A DNA stretch of 64,000 nt from Cupriavidus metallidurans CH34 (GCF_000196015.1 NC_007974.2:1240001-1304000); one strand, 5' to 3'. Counted from the first letter of the stretch, positions 1-8,867 are shown. The notes: a model not told the origin generated them from the letters alone. Numbers and translations: made by a program.

Positions 1-106
1 CGCTGCAGCGCGGATCTTGTTCGTACGGCGCGACCACGTCGCGCACGAAGCGCTCGACGCGATCCGCGATGTCGCGGCTGCGTTCGGTGGGACAGGGTGT
101 GAACAT
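1..106 (-). CDS. Acyl-CoA dehydrogenase family protein, N-terminal fragment
   Basis: Only the first 35 or so codons lie in the window. The visible residues (FTPCPTERSRDIADRVERFV, then RDVVAPYEQ) match the first helix of acyl-CoA dehydrogenases, where an arginine- and glutamate-rich helix runs into a VxPxE-like segment. A GAGAGGA ribosome site sits 9 nt before the ATG at 106; another in-frame ATG at 115 touches that site directly and is less likely. The gene follows the SDR gene by about 15 bp on the same strand, so the two are probably cotranscribed in acyl-CoA or short-chain alcohol catabolism. Family assignment rests on a short stretch and is tentative. Confidence 0.5.
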   Translation of the reverse strand, partial: MFTPCPTERSRDIADRVERFVRDVVAPYEQDPRCS

Positions 107-120
107 GAATGCCATTCCTC

Positions 121-873
121 TCAAAGTGTATTGACCAGATGCCCGCCGTCGACCGGCAGCACAGCGCCCGTCATGTAGCGCGAGGCATCGGATGCCAGCA
201 GCAACAGCGGGCCGTCGAGATCATCGGGCTGCCCCAACCGGCGCTGCGGAATGCGTTGGATGAGCGCCTTGCCGGCATCGGTCTGCCAGAAGTCGTGATT
301 GATTTCAGTATCGATGTATCCGGGCGCGAGGGCATTCACGCGAATGCCGTGGCGTGCCCATTCCAGCGCCAGTGTCCGCGTCAGTTGCACGACGCCTGCC
401 TTGGACACGGCATAGGACACGACTCCGCCCGCTTGCCGCAGTCCGAGAATCGACGCCACGTTGATGATGCTCCCGCCGCCGCGTTCGCGCATCCCCGAGG
501 CCAGCGCCTGCGCCATGAAGAACATGCCCTTGAGGTTGGTGTCCAGCACCACGTCCCAGTCTTCTTCGGAATGTTTGAGGGCAGCGCCCTCGCGAACCAG
601 CCCGGCGTTGTTGACCAGGATGTCGATGGGGCCCGCTTCTTCCACCATCGCCGCGCGCGACGATGCGCTGGTGACGTCGAGCGCCACGCAACGGGCGCGG
701 CCATACGGCTCCAGCTGTTTCGCGACCGATTGCAGCGCATCCACTCGCCGTGCCGCAAGCACCACTTCCGCGCCGTGCGCGGCCAGCCGTTGCGCAAAAT
801 GCGCGCCGAGCCCGCTCGAGGCGCCGGTGACCAGCGCCCGCTTGCCGTCCAGTCCGAGCAGTGTCTCCTTCAT
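121..873 (-). CDS. SDR family NAD(P)-dependent oxidoreductase
   Basis: This 250-residue protein is a classical short-chain dehydrogenase. The dinucleotide-binding TGASSGLG motif is at residues 16-23, NNAG is near residue 88, the catalytic serine lies in INVASILG and the YAVSK motif supplies tyrosine and lysine. The C-terminus has the usual LAPGYIDTE and PVDGGHL segments. An AAGGAG ribosome site precedes the ATG. It is the first gene of an operon with the acyl-CoA dehydrogenase and is divergent from the GntR regulator at 1024, which probably controls it. The substrate is unknown; an oxoacyl-CoA/ACP or hydroxyacid intermediate fits the context. Confidence 0.93.
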   Translation of the reverse strand: MKETLLGLDGKRALVTGASSGLGAHFAQRLAAHGAEVVLAARRVDALQSVAKQLEPYGRARCVALDVTSASSRAAMVEEAGPIDILVNNAGLVREGAALKHSEEDWDVVLDTNLKGMFFMAQALASGMRERGGGSIINVASILGLRQAGGVVSYAVSKAGVVQLTRTLALEWARHGIRVNALAPGYIDTEINHDFWQTDAGKALIQRIPQRRLGQPDDLDGPLLLLASDASRYMTGAVLPVDGGHLVNTL

Positions 874-913
874 CCCCTGTCTCCTTCCGATTGCATAGTA
901 GGGGCAAATTGTA

Positions 914-927
914 GGATGATTTCATCC
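914..927. promoter_or_regulatory. Inverted repeat between SDR and GntR genes, putative operator
   Basis: GGATGA-TT-TCATCC is a perfect 6-2-6 inverted repeat in the 150-bp divergent gap, 41 bp upstream of the SDR start. GntR regulators of the FadR type bind short two-fold symmetric sites in such gaps. The link to the neighbouring regulator is inferred from position only. Confidence 0.4.
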
Positions 928-1023
928 CATGTCAATGGATGGGGCGGCTCTCCTGCCGGTATTGCCACAACCTTTCCGCTAGAATCGCGCCCTGTGCCAC
1001 ATCCGACCTTTCCATCCCACGCC

Positions 1024-1680
1024 ATGTCGATCGATTCGCCCGCCACCGCAGGCCCAGCAAGCCGCAGCGCATCGGACTCGGTGTTCTTCGGGATCATGAA
1101 TGGCCTGGAACTCGGCACGTTTGTGCCTGGCCAGCGGCTGGTGGAAACCGATCTTGTCGAGCAATTCGGCGTGGGGCGGAATTCCGTGCGCGAAGCGCTG
1201 CAGCGGCTGGCTGCGGAGGGCATTGTCGACCTGCCGCGCCATCGCGGCGCGATCATCCGGCGCCTGAGCCTGCAGGAGACACTCGACGTGCTCGATGTGG
1301 CGGAGCGCATGACTGGCCTGCTCGCGCGCGCCGCCACGCGGGGAAGCAGTGACCGGACACTGGCGCAGGCGCTGCGCGCATCGGTGCAGGCGCTCGTGGC
1401 CGCCGAAAAGGCCCACGACGGCGAAGCGTTCTCCACCGCGAGGCGTCATTTCTATCGCACGCTGCTGGATATGGGCGATAACCGCGAATTGCGCCGGCTC
1501 TTTCCCACTATCCAGATGCCGATCGTCCATGCGCAGCATCGGCTGGCGTCATTGCGGCAGATGCGGCTGGATGACTACAAACGTATCGCCACGGCCGTGC
1601 AGGCGGGCGAACCCGACGCCGCCGAAGCTGCTGGCGCCGCGCACGTGCAGAACGTGCGTGGCGCGATCCTGGGTCAGTAG
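1024..1680 (+). CDS. GntR family transcriptional regulator (FadR/FCD type)
   Basis: The 218-residue protein has an N-terminal winged helix (GTFVPGQRLVETDLVEQF, then RNSVREALQRLAAEGIVDL) at about residues 25-80 and an all-helical FCD-type effector domain behind it. The ATG at 1024 is chosen because the N-terminus then matches family length; the reading frame is open further upstream, but that part is antisense to the SDR gene. It is divergent from the SDR/acyl-CoA dehydrogenase operon and is probably its repressor, relieved by a small organic acid or acyl-CoA. Confidence 0.92.
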   Translation: MSIDSPATAGPASRSASDSVFFGIMNGLELGTFVPGQRLVETDLVEQFGVGRNSVREALQRLAAEGIVDLPRHRGAIIRRLSLQETLDVLDVAERMTGLLARAATRGSSDRTLAQALRASVQALVAAEKAHDGEAFSTARRHFYRTLLDMGDNRELRRLFPTIQMPIVHAQHRLASLRQMRLDDYKRIATAVQAGEPDAAEAAGAAHVQNVRGAILGQ

Positions 1681-1856
1681 CACTGGCGGCTCCGGACGAT
1701 TCGCCGAATGAAGAAGTCGCAGATCGACCGACTGGACTGGGACCGCAGATCACGCCGTCGGTGGCGGTGAACTCAGCCCGCCGGCGAAGGGGTTGCGTGA
1801 CAGGGCTACGCTAGAATCGAATCCCGCCCCCTGCCTCACCGCCAGCCTCGATCCAT

Positions 1857-2702
1857 ATGCCTTCCGAAAGCTCGCCCGCAGATCGTGCATTGGCCCATGT
1901 CGCCGGGCAATGCGGCGGCAGTCCCATCGATCCGACCTGGCGGGTCACGCTGAATTTCCATCCGGACCGGATGTTTGAGGGGCGACCGCTGCTGGCGGCA
2001 ATGGCTGACGATGGCGTCTATCGATCCCAGTTCGAAACCGGCACGAGCAATGGCGGCTTGACCGCGTATCCCGGCGGGGACCGATGGCATTGGGAGAGCC
2101 GGATCTTCGGACGGGCCTATGACACGGCCTCGCCGTCCGATCGGCCACGCTATGGCGCGCTCAATATCGAACGCGCTGGGGCAGGCGCCGCGCCACGTTT
2201 TGGCTCGGCGCACCTGCGGCTTACCGCCGGGGTGCTGGCCCGCGCCACGTTCTGTCACCCGGACAGCGTCTACGAGCCGACGCATTTTGGGGTGGCTGAT
2301 CGCTTTGCGCTGGCGGAACGGCTGGCATCCGTCGCAGGCCACGATGATCCGCTTGACCATTATGTGGAAGCACATGTTCATGGCCCCGTGCTGCTCGCAC
2401 AGGACGTCGAGGCTATCGTGCTCGATCCCTCATATCGCAATACCGAGGTCGAGGCCCTCGCGCACGCATTGCCCTGTCGCGTCGAATGGCATGCCGGATT
2501 TCTCGCGGATGCGGATCAACTGACCCGTGACATCGCCTACCGCGGCGAGGCCGTAGCCGAACTCGCGGCGTCACTGGCGGGCAATGGCATCTTGACGCCC
2601 GCGCGCATTGGCGAAGCGGCGCGCGCGGGTCGCCACGATCCGCAGATGCTCAAGAAAGCCTGGCACTGCCTGGCGCGTTTCGGCAACCGCAATCGGCCGT
2701 AA
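1857..2702 (+). CDS. DUF3626 domain-containing protein
   Basis: The 281-residue protein carries the features of the DUF3626 family: an early TLNFHPDR motif, then DDGVYRSQFETGTSNGGLT, FGSAHLRL near the middle and YVEAHVHGP later. These H, D and E-rich blocks suggest an enzyme, but no activity is established for the family. There is no signal peptide or membrane segment. It stands alone between the GntR gene and the TonB receptor. The stop codon is the first triplet of a 7-bp tandem repeat, and a likely terminator follows at 2861. Confidence 0.85.
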   Translation: MPSESSPADRALAHVAGQCGGSPIDPTWRVTLNFHPDRMFEGRPLLAAMADDGVYRSQFETGTSNGGLTAYPGGDRWHWESRIFGRAYDTASPSDRPRYGALNIERAGAGAAPRFGSAHLRLTAGVLARATFCHPDSVYEPTHFGVADRFALAERLASVAGHDDPLDHYVEAHVHGPVLLAQDVEAIVLDPSYRNTEVEALAHALPCRVEWHAGFLADADQLTRDIAYRGEAVAELAASLAGNGILTPARIGEAARAGRHDPQMLKKAWHCLARFGNRNRP

Positions 2703-2727
2703 GCCATAAGCCATAAGCCGCAAGCCC
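2700..2727. repeat. 7-bp tandem repeat, four units, starting at a stop codon
   Basis: The units are TAAGCCA, TAAGCCA, TAAGCCG and CAAGCCC. The first TAA is the stop codon of the DUF3626 gene. Slippage could change the unit number without affecting the protein. Confidence 0.8.
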
Positions 2728-2860
2728 TTGAAGGCATCGGCCAGATGGTGACTGTCCCTCCGGGGGATAAGGCCTGGAGATCACGAAGGCTCCTTTCGGC
2801 AAGCTGCCTTTTCGGCACGGCGAATTCCCGATGACGACCCCGGTGAGACATCGCCGAGAG

Positions 2861-2885
2861 CCCATGAGTGGCATGGGGGGTTTTT
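2861..2885 (+). terminator. Rho-independent terminator after DUF3626 gene
   Basis: CCCATG-AGTGG-CATGGG forms a 6-bp stem followed by GGG and five T residues. It lies about 160 bp after the DUF3626 stop, in the right orientation to end that transcript. Confidence 0.5.
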
Positions 2886-2931
2886 AGCGAACGTTTACAA
2901 ATTGTGACATCCCCAATACAATTCGGCTGTA

Positions 2932-2951
2932 AACAATAATGATTCGCACTT
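2932..2951. promoter_or_regulatory. Possible Fur box upstream of TonB receptor
   Basis: AACAATAATGATTCGCACTT shares the AATAATGATT core with the Fur consensus but matches the second half poorly. It lies about 80 bp before the siderophore receptor start, where iron repression would be expected. Partial match only. Confidence 0.4.
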
Positions 2952-3029
2952 AATACCTCGATTTGTCGTGTATTAGACACCTTATCGGGGGCAAGCCGCC
3001 TCTTGTTTTTCCTCTTCCCTCCCATCGTC

Positions 3030-5255
3030 ATGTCAGCCCACGCCACATCGCGTGTACGCTTGGTCGCGTACGCGTGTGCCCTTTGCTGCTCCGGATTTGC
3101 AGCCTCCCAGTCCGCATCTGCCCAGAGCACGGATAACCCGCCGTCCGCGAAACCCACGGAGGCGACGTTGCCGACGGCCGTGGTCACGGCCGATTCGCCG
3201 ATGCAGACCAAGGAACTGCCGTCATACAAGTTCGTGGCGCCATTGCTGGACACGCCGCGCTCGGTGACGGTCATCCCCGAGGAGGTCATCAAGCAGACCA
3301 ACGCGACAACATTCGCCGAAGCACTGAAGACGGTGCCCGGCGTCACGTTCCTGGGTGGCGATGCCGCGGCGAATCCGTCCGCGGATCGCCCCGTGATCCG
3401 TGGCTTCGAATCGCGCAACTCGATCTTCGTCGATGGCATGCGCGACTCTGGCGTGCAAAACCGTGAGACGTTTGCCGTCGAGCAGATCAGCGTGGTCAAG
3501 GGGCCGGACTCGGTGTACGCGGGCCGTGGCGCGGTGGGCGGTAGCATCGACATCGTGACCAAGATGCCCCGTCTCGACGATTTCACGAATGCCAGCCTTG
3601 GCCTGGGCACCGAAGCCTACAAGCGCGCGACCGTGGATATGAACCGCAAGATCAATGACGAGACCGCGGTACGTCTGAACGTGATGGGATACGACGCCAA
3701 CCAGCCCGGCCGCAACAACGTCTACAGCAAGCGCTGGGGCGTGTCGCCGTCGGTGGCGTTCGGCCTGAACTCGCCCACCACGGTGTACGTGAGCTACTAC
3801 CACCTGAACAGCTACGACATGCCGGACTTCAGCGTGCCGTTCCGATCGACCGGTGGCACGCCTGGCGCGAACAGCGGCATCGAGCGCTCGCAGTTCTATG
3901 GCCTGAGCAACCGGGACTACCGCCGGGGCCAGACCGATACGGGCGAGATCCGCGTCGAACATCGCCTCGACGAGAACTGGAAGCTGCGCAATACCACCAT
4001 GTTCGGCCGCTCGACACTGGACTATGTGGCCACCAATCCGCAGTTCCTCAGCACCAATCCGAACATCCTGCAACTGCAGGCCAAGAGCGGCAAGTACGCG
4101 ACCAATAGCGTGGCGAACCAGACCGAGGTCTCGGGCAAGGCCACGCTGTTCGGCATGGAACACAGCCTGTCCGCCGGGATGGAATTCAGCTGGGAACGCA
4201 GCACGTACGAGGGCTACCTCGTGAGCGACAACGCCGGCAACAATATTCGCTCGGGCGGGCCATGCACGGTCGCCTACAACTGCACGCCCATTGGCGGATG
4301 GAATTCCAACGCACCGTGGACCGGCAGCATCGTGCTGAATGGCGACAAGGGATTCCCGGGCGCGCCGACCTACACGCATACCAACGTGGCATCGGCCTAT
4401 CTCTTCGACAGCATCAAGCTCAGCGAGCGCTGGCTGTTCAATGCCGGCACGCGATTCGACCGCTTCGATGTCTCCTCCACGCAGGCAGGCGCGCCAGACC
4501 TGAACAATATCTCGAACCTGTTCAGCTACCAGCTTGGCCTGGTGTTCAAGCCGGTGCAGACGGTCAGCCTGTACGCTTCGTATGGCACGTCGGCCAATCC
4601 GCCGGGCGCGAATAGCGGTCTGGGTGGCGGCACCGACCAGATCACCGCGACCAACCAGAACCTGTCGCCGGAACGCAGCCGCAATATCGAAGTGGGCGCC
4701 AAGTGGGATGTGCTGGACCGCCGCCTCTCGCTGACTTCCGCGCTGTTCCAGACCGACAAGACCAACGCGCGCGTCAGCGATGGCCTGGGTGGCACGGTCA
4801 ACGCTGGCAGCCAGCGCGTGCGCGGCGCCGAACTCGGCTTTGCCGGCAACCTGACCAACCAGTGGCGCGTGTTCGGCGGCTATTCGTACCTGGACGCGAT
4901 CACGACCGACGCCGGCCCGGCGAACCCGACCGCCTCGGGCCTGCCGATGGTGATGGTGCCCAAGCACAATTTCGTGCTGTGGACCTACTACGACGTGCTG
5001 CCCAAGCTGTCGATCGGTGGTGGCGCCACGTTCTCGAGCCTGACCTACGCGTCCGTCACGGCGACCACGCGCAAGTGGACGCCGGGGTACGCCCGCTTCG
5101 ATGCCGTTGCGACGTATCGCCTCGACAAGACCATGGACCTGCAGTTGAACTTGCAGAACATCTTCGACAAGAAGTACTACTCGTCGGCCTACCCGATCTA
5201 CGCCACGTGGGCACCGGGGCGCTCGGCAGTGCTGACCCTCAACGTCCACATGTAA
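3030..5255 (+). CDS. TonB-dependent siderophore receptor (Fiu-like, catecholate type)
   Basis: The 741-residue outer-membrane receptor starts with a signal peptide ending near residue 32 (QSASAQS). The plug domain follows (about residues 70-190) with DTPRSVTVIPEEVI, PVIRGFESRNSIFVDGMRD and VEQISVVKGPDSVYAGRGAV, closest to the catecholate receptors of the Fiu group. The barrel runs to the C-terminus with a LQNIFDKKYY block near the end. The last residue is Met rather than the usual aromatic residue. The ATG at 3030 is preferred over an upstream TTG because it gives a normal signal peptide. Iron control via Fur is likely. No siderophore synthesis or ABC genes are adjacent. Confidence 0.93.
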   Translation: MSAHATSRVRLVAYACALCCSGFAASQSASAQSTDNPPSAKPTEATLPTAVVTADSPMQTKELPSYKFVAPLLDTPRSVTVIPEEVIKQTNATTFAEALKTVPGVTFLGGDAAANPSADRPVIRGFESRNSIFVDGMRDSGVQNRETFAVEQISVVKGPDSVYAGRGAVGGSIDIVTKMPRLDDFTNASLGLGTEAYKRATVDMNRKINDETAVRLNVMGYDANQPGRNNVYSKRWGVSPSVAFGLNSPTTVYVSYYHLNSYDMPDFSVPFRSTGGTPGANSGIERSQFYGLSNRDYRRGQTDTGEIRVEHRLDENWKLRNTTMFGRSTLDYVATNPQFLSTNPNILQLQAKSGKYATNSVANQTEVSGKATLFGMEHSLSAGMEFSWERSTYEGYLVSDNAGNNIRSGGPCTVAYNCTPIGGWNSNAPWTGSIVLNGDKGFPGAPTYTHTNVASAYLFDSIKLSERWLFNAGTRFDRFDVSSTQAGAPDLNNISNLFSYQLGLVFKPVQTVSLYASYGTSANPPGANSGLGGGTDQITATNQNLSPERSRNIEVGAKWDVLDRRLSLTSALFQTDKTNARVSDGLGGTVNAGSQRVRGAELGFAGNLTNQWRVFGGYSYLDAITTDAGPANPTASGLPMVMVPKHNFVLWTYYDVLPKLSIGGGATFSSLTYASVTATTRKWTPGYARFDAVATYRLDKTMDLQLNLQNIFDKKYYSSAYPIYATWAPGRSAVLTLNVHM

Positions 5256-5308
5256 GCTGCCCTTCACGGCTTGCTTCGCCAGTCGTCTCCGCCTGACCCG
5301 CAATGGAT

Positions 5309-5704
5309 TCAGGCGGAGGCCCTGGCCGCGAGGTGCGCGGCATAGAACGCGCAGGCCAGGAAGAACGCCGCGCACAGGCCATAGCCGAGGGGAAAGCTGG
5401 TCAGGTTCCACACGTTGACGCGCCAGTTCACGAAGCTTAGCCGGCCCTGCGACAAGCGAACGGCCGTCATGATGTACATCGCCGGCACGATGCATAGCGG
5501 CAGCGCCTGATAGCGGTGCTGCCGGAACAGCAGCCAGGACGCCCAGCCGATCAGGATCGGCGTCCAGAGAAACAACAGGCAATCGGCCGGATCGACCGGC
5601 ACCGGGGCGCGGATCATCAGGACCGATACCCCGACGAGCGATACCAGCGACCAGCCTGCCAGGAACAGGATCAGCAGATTGGTGTGCCACTTGCGGGGGT
5701 GCAT
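5309..5704 (-). CDS. Hypothetical membrane protein
   Basis: The 131-residue protein is made almost entirely of four hydrophobic segments (about residues 10-30, 40-60, 68-85 and 103-128), so it is probably an inner-membrane protein with four helices. I recognise no family. It is convergent with the TonB receptor and lies downstream of the efflux operon on the same strand, separated by a gap containing an 18-bp perfect palindrome. No clear ribosome site precedes the ATG. Confidence 0.6.
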   Translation of the reverse strand: MHPRKWHTNLLILFLAGWSLVSLVGVSVLMIRAPVPVDPADCLLFLWTPILIGWASWLLFRQHRYQALPLCIVPAMYIMTAVRLSQGRLSFVNWRVNVWNLTSFPLGYGLCAAFFLACAFYAAHLAARASA

Positions 5705-5765
5705 GGGGGTGACTTCGTCGTCTGGAAACCTGCCCGCATGATGAAAGGTCGCCGTGAAGGCGTCT

Positions 5766-5783
5766 ACTGTGACTAGTCACAGT
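5766..5783. promoter_or_regulatory. 18-bp perfect palindrome upstream of membrane protein gene
   Basis: ACTGTGACTAGTCACAGT reads identically on both strands. It lies 62 bp before the membrane protein start and 11 bp after the OMF gene end, and could be an operator for the former. No cognate regulator is adjacent. Confidence 0.45.
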
Positions 5784-5793
5784 GCCCAGGTTC

Positions 5794-7224
5794 TTATGTC
5801 CCCGTCCCCGTCCCCGTACCTGTAGCTGTAGCTGTAGCTGTAGCTGTGGCTGTGGTTTCCGGCCTCCAGTCCCCGCCCAGCGCCAGCAACAACGCCACGC
5901 GCTGATCAAGGTGATCGGCCTCCACGTTCACGAGATCCATCTCGGCCGCCACCAGCGTCTGCCGCTGCTGCTGCAGACTCCGTGTGTCCGACGCGCCGAT
6001 CGTCACGCGTGTTTCCTCTCGCTGCACCAGCACCCGACGCTCGTTCACGCGCTCGCGGAGTTGCCTGGTGCGTTCGGCATAGCCAGACTCTGCCCGTAGC
6101 CCGGTTTCGACCTCGCCCAGTGCCCGCAGCGCACTGTTGCCATAGGCGATCAGTGCCGCCTTCTGCTCTGCCGTGTAGTAGTCCACACGGGCCTTCAGCT
6201 CGCCACCCATGAAGATCGGGGCAAAGAAGGCACCGTTCAGACCCTTGACCGGGCTACCGGCCTGATTGAGCAGGAACACATCGCTGCGGATACCGGTAAC
6301 GGCTGCGCTGATCGAGATGCGTGGCAGACGTGCCGCTTCCGCCGATTGCCGCATATCGAACGCCGCCGCAACGCGATGCGCGGCGGCAGTCAGGTCGGGG
6401 CGACGCTCGACCACATTCGCCGGCAGGCTCGCGTTCGGCGCGGGCGGCATGGCAGGCAGGGTCGGCGCCGTCGCGATGTCTCCGGCCGGGTAGCGGCCCA
6501 GCAGCAGTTCCAGCGCCTGCGCGGCCTGGCTCCTGGCCAGTGCGGTCTTCTCGATGCCGTCGCGCTGTGCGTGCAGGGTGTTCCTGGCTTCCAGCAGGTC
6601 GGTCTCCGGCGCAATGCCGATGGTCACCCGTTGGCCGACGATTCGCACCAGCTCCTCCTGAATGGTGGCGGATTGCCGCAACCGGTCTTCGAGCACGGTG
6701 TATCGGATCAGCGAGAACCATGCCTTGGCAGTGGTCGCCGCAATCACGCGCTGCGCCCAGAGATAGTCGTCCTGTGTGGCGGCGTACTGCGATTCGGCCG
6801 AGCGGGACTCCGCGCGAATGCGCCCCCAGAGGTCCACCTCCCAGCTTGCGCCGATGGAGAGGATCTGCGTTTCCGAGTTGCCCGCCCTGCCCTTCACGCC
6901 AGCGCTTGGCAGCAGCCCGCTCCGTGCGATGGCAACGAGCGCCTGCGCCTGCTGCACACGCGCCTCCGCAAGTCGCAGATCGCCGTTGTGCGCGATGGCT
7001 TCCCGCACGAGCCGTTGCAGTTCGGCATCGTCGAACGCGGCAAGCCAGCCATCGGCGACAGCGTCGCCCGAGGTCGGGTTCGCCCACCCGGCCCGCCCTT
7101 CGAGCGAGGGAACGGTTTGTTGGCGAAGGTCCTCGCCCTTTGGCGGGGTCTGCAGGGCGCACCCGGCAAGCATGGCAACCGGCAGCGCCAGCAGCAGGGA
7201 CTTCTTGATCTGAGATGACGACAT
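5794..7224 (-). CDS. Efflux transporter outer-membrane factor (NodT/OprM family lipoprotein)
   Basis: The 476-residue protein begins with a lipoprotein signal peptide whose lipobox is LAGC at residues 20-23 and has the two repeated helical/strand halves of outer-membrane factors. It would form the outer-membrane channel for the HlyD-family adaptor encoded just upstream (18-bp gap, GGGAG ribosome site). The C-terminus is odd: the last 19 or so residues are an alternating Ala-Thr then Gly-Thr tract, encoded by a 6-bp microsatellite, which is not part of the family fold. Confidence 0.92.
   Translation of the reverse strand: MSSSQIKKSLLLALPVAMLAGCALQTPPKGEDLRQQTVPSLEGRAGWANPTSGDAVADGWLAAFDDAELQRLVREAIAHNGDLRLAEARVQQAQALVAIARSGLLPSAGVKGRAGNSETQILSIGASWEVDLWGRIRAESRSAESQYAATQDDYLWAQRVIAATTAKAWFSLIRYTVLEDRLRQSATIQEELVRIVGQRVTIGIAPETDLLEARNTLHAQRDGIEKTALARSQAAQALELLLGRYPAGDIATAPTLPAMPPAPNASLPANVVERRPDLTAAAHRVAAAFDMRQSAEAARLPRISISAAVTGIRSDVFLLNQAGSPVKGLNGAFFAPIFMGGELKARVDYYTAEQKAALIAYGNSALRALGEVETGLRAESGYAERTRQLRERVNERRVLVQREETRVTIGASDTRSLQQQRQTLVAAEMDLVNVEADHLDQRVALLLALGGDWRPETTATATATATATGTGTGTGT
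5799..5857. repeat. Hexanucleotide microsatellite in the 3' end of the OMF gene
   Basis: On the plus strand, about three CCCCGT units are followed by several CTGTAG and then CTGTGG units. They encode the (AT)n(GT)n tail of the outer-membrane factor. Six-base units keep the frame, so slippage would only change tail length. Confidence 0.85.
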
Positions 7225-7242
7225 AAGCTTGTCTCCCGTGGC

Positions 7243-8421
7243 CTAGTGCAGCTTGAACACGAGGTAGTTCAGCTTGGAACTGACGCGCAGGAAGACCATG
7301 CGGATGATATGGAACATCTCCATGCGCTCCGTGTAGATCGCGCCAGCACCCACCGCGCCGACGGGTAGCGTCAGTCCGCTCGATTCGTCGCGGAGCGCAA
7401 GCTTGACCGCGAACCGGTTCGGCACCACATCCGTGGCCCCGGTGTTCGGAATCATGCCGCCCTGTGCGAACTGGCCTTGCGACTGGGCCCAGACGATCGA
7501 ATCGACGCGGGCCTTGATGATTTCGCCCGGGGCCGTTGGCAGGTAGATTTCAGCGAGATCGCCCGTTTTGACGTTGTAGAGCTCGTTCTGATGATAGAAG
7601 GCCAGGACCTCCTGCTGATCCTCCACGAAGCTGAATGCCGGGGAGAACGGGAACGGCACGAGCATAGTGCCGACGCGCACCTGCAAGTTCACGACGCGGC
7701 CGTCCGACGGCGCCCGATAGACCGTCTGCTCCAGTTCCCAGCGGGCGTTCTCGAGCATGACTTCGGTCTCGGCGCGCTTGGCGCGCGCGGTGGCGATCGC
7801 GACAAACTCTCCCTGGCTTTTGGCCGATAGCTTCTGCCGGGCCTCTTCCTCCGCGGCCTGGGCACTGAGCAGATCGCCTTCCAGTTCATGCTCGCGAGCG
7901 CTGGCTTCCTCACGGTCGAACTTCGACCCGGCACCGGCGGAAAGCAGCGCATCGTGCTCGCTGACCCGCCTGCGGGCCAGCGACAGCCTGGCCTGAACGG
8001 CACTCACCCGCCCCGCAGCGCCACGCACCGATTCACTTAGCTGACGTGCCGCCGCTTCGGCTTCGGCGAGCGCCGCATCGTCGGCCATCAGCCTGCCTTC
8101 GAGCTGCCTGACCGACGCCTGATATGGCGTTGGATCGATACGCAGCAGCACGTCGCCCTTCTTGTAGCTTCGGTTGCCTTCGGCCGGCAGTTCGACAATG
8201 CGGCCCCTCACTTGCGGCACCACCTGCAGGACCTTGCCGACCACCCGCACGTCATGCGAGGACGGCGCCACCACGTTCAGCGTCAGGACCAGCACCGTCA
8301 TCGCCACCACCGGGATGGTGACCACGATCACCATGGTCGGGGTGTTCCACGGCAGCCACTTGAACTTGAAGAAGACCAGCCAGACGGCCAGCGCGTAGAC
8401 ACCGAGTATCAGCGCATCCAT
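7243..8421 (-). CDS. HlyD family secretion/efflux adaptor (YibH-like)
   Basis: The 392-residue protein has two N-terminal hydrophobic segments (about residues 3-20 and 28-50), then a lipoyl/barrel-sandwich half (VPQVRGRIVELPAEGN), a long coiled-coil of Ala/Glu/Arg-rich helices (about 105-220) and the second lipoyl half and barrel. It is a periplasmic adaptor anchored in the inner membrane. The gene directly abuts the DUF3302 gene (TGA followed by ATG) and precedes the outer-membrane factor. The DUF3302-HlyD pair resembles E. coli yibI-yibH. No inner-membrane pump is encoded here. Confidence 0.9.
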   Translation of the reverse strand: MDALILGVYALAVWLVFFKFKWLPWNTPTMVIVVTIPVVAMTVLVLTLNVVAPSSHDVRVVGKVLQVVPQVRGRIVELPAEGNRSYKKGDVLLRIDPTPYQASVRQLEGRLMADDAALAEAEAAARQLSESVRGAAGRVSAVQARLSLARRRVSEHDALLSAGAGSKFDREEASAREHELEGDLLSAQAAEEEARQKLSAKSQGEFVAIATARAKRAETEVMLENARWELEQTVYRAPSDGRVVNLQVRVGTMLVPFPFSPAFSFVEDQQEVLAFYHQNELYNVKTGDLAEIYLPTAPGEIIKARVDSIVWAQSQGQFAQGGMIPNTGATDVVPNRFAVKLALRDESSGLTLPVGAVGAGAIYTERMEMFHIIRMVFLRVSSKLNYLVFKLH

Positions 8422-8814
8422 TCAGATCGGCTCCTTTCCGGCGCGAATCTCGCCGGGCGCTTCAGTGTCTTCCGGCGCCTGGTCGGTGCCGTAGGCCGCC
8501 CGGTAGAACACGGGCTTGGTATGGGCCCACAGCCAGGCCAGCGGCCACAGCAGGCCCCCGAAAAACAGAGAAAGCAGGCATAGCGAATGGATCGCCTCCT
8601 TCTGCGGATGCCGCTTGCGATGCGCAATCTTCTCGGGCCAGATATGCAGCATCCAGAACAGGTAGATCCCCGCCATCGGCACGAAGATCAGTACCACCCA
8701 GGAAATGGCATTCGCCACGGTCTCCAGGGTCTTGCCACGGAGCGCGGACGCAAAAGCAGGTTCGGTCGATGCAAGCAGGAGAATGCCTGCCAACAGATAG
8801 GGGCGCAGTTTCAT
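8422..8814 (-). CDS. DUF3302 inner-membrane protein (YibI-like)
   Basis: The 130-residue protein has a cleavable-looking signal or first helix (residues 1-23) and two further membrane segments, followed by a polar C-terminal tail. The block IYLFWMLHIWPEKIAHRKRHPQ, split around residues 50-72, is typical of the DUF3302 family (E. coli YibI). It is the first gene of the three-gene DUF3302-HlyD-OMF operon and presumably helps assemble or gate the export system. The family role is not established. Confidence 0.85.
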   Translation of the reverse strand: MKLRPYLLAGILLLASTEPAFASALRGKTLETVANAISWVVLIFVPMAGIYLFWMLHIWPEKIAHRKRHPQKEAIHSLCLLSLFFGGLLWPLAWLWAHTKPVFYRAAYGTDQAPEDTEAPGEIRAGKEPI

Positions 8815-8867
8815 CGAATCGTCTTGTTGTCTGAAGCTCGAAAGCTCGGGCGCGATGCGCCGACCGG

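Larger units (their letters stand above)
2728..3029. other. Intergenic region between DUF3626 gene and TonB receptor
   Basis: About 300 bp without a convincing gene. The left half is GC-rich with several short hairpins and ends in the terminator at 2861-2885. The right half, from 2886, is AT-richer and should hold the promoter and Fur-like site of the receptor gene. I compared the GC-rich part with FMN, TPP and cobalamin riboswitch cores and saw no match. Confidence 0.5.

Noticed and set aside
2728..2860. Riboswitch before the TonB receptor
   Set aside because: A few short words recall FMN or cobalamin elements, but no complete core could be traced, and the stretch ends in a terminator that better fits the upstream gene.
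3222..5909. 895-codon open frame on the minus strand, antisense to the TonB receptor
   Set aside because: It is the mirror frame of a strongly recognisable receptor gene in GC-rich DNA; its translation is Arg/His/Gly-rich with no family resemblance or ribosome site.
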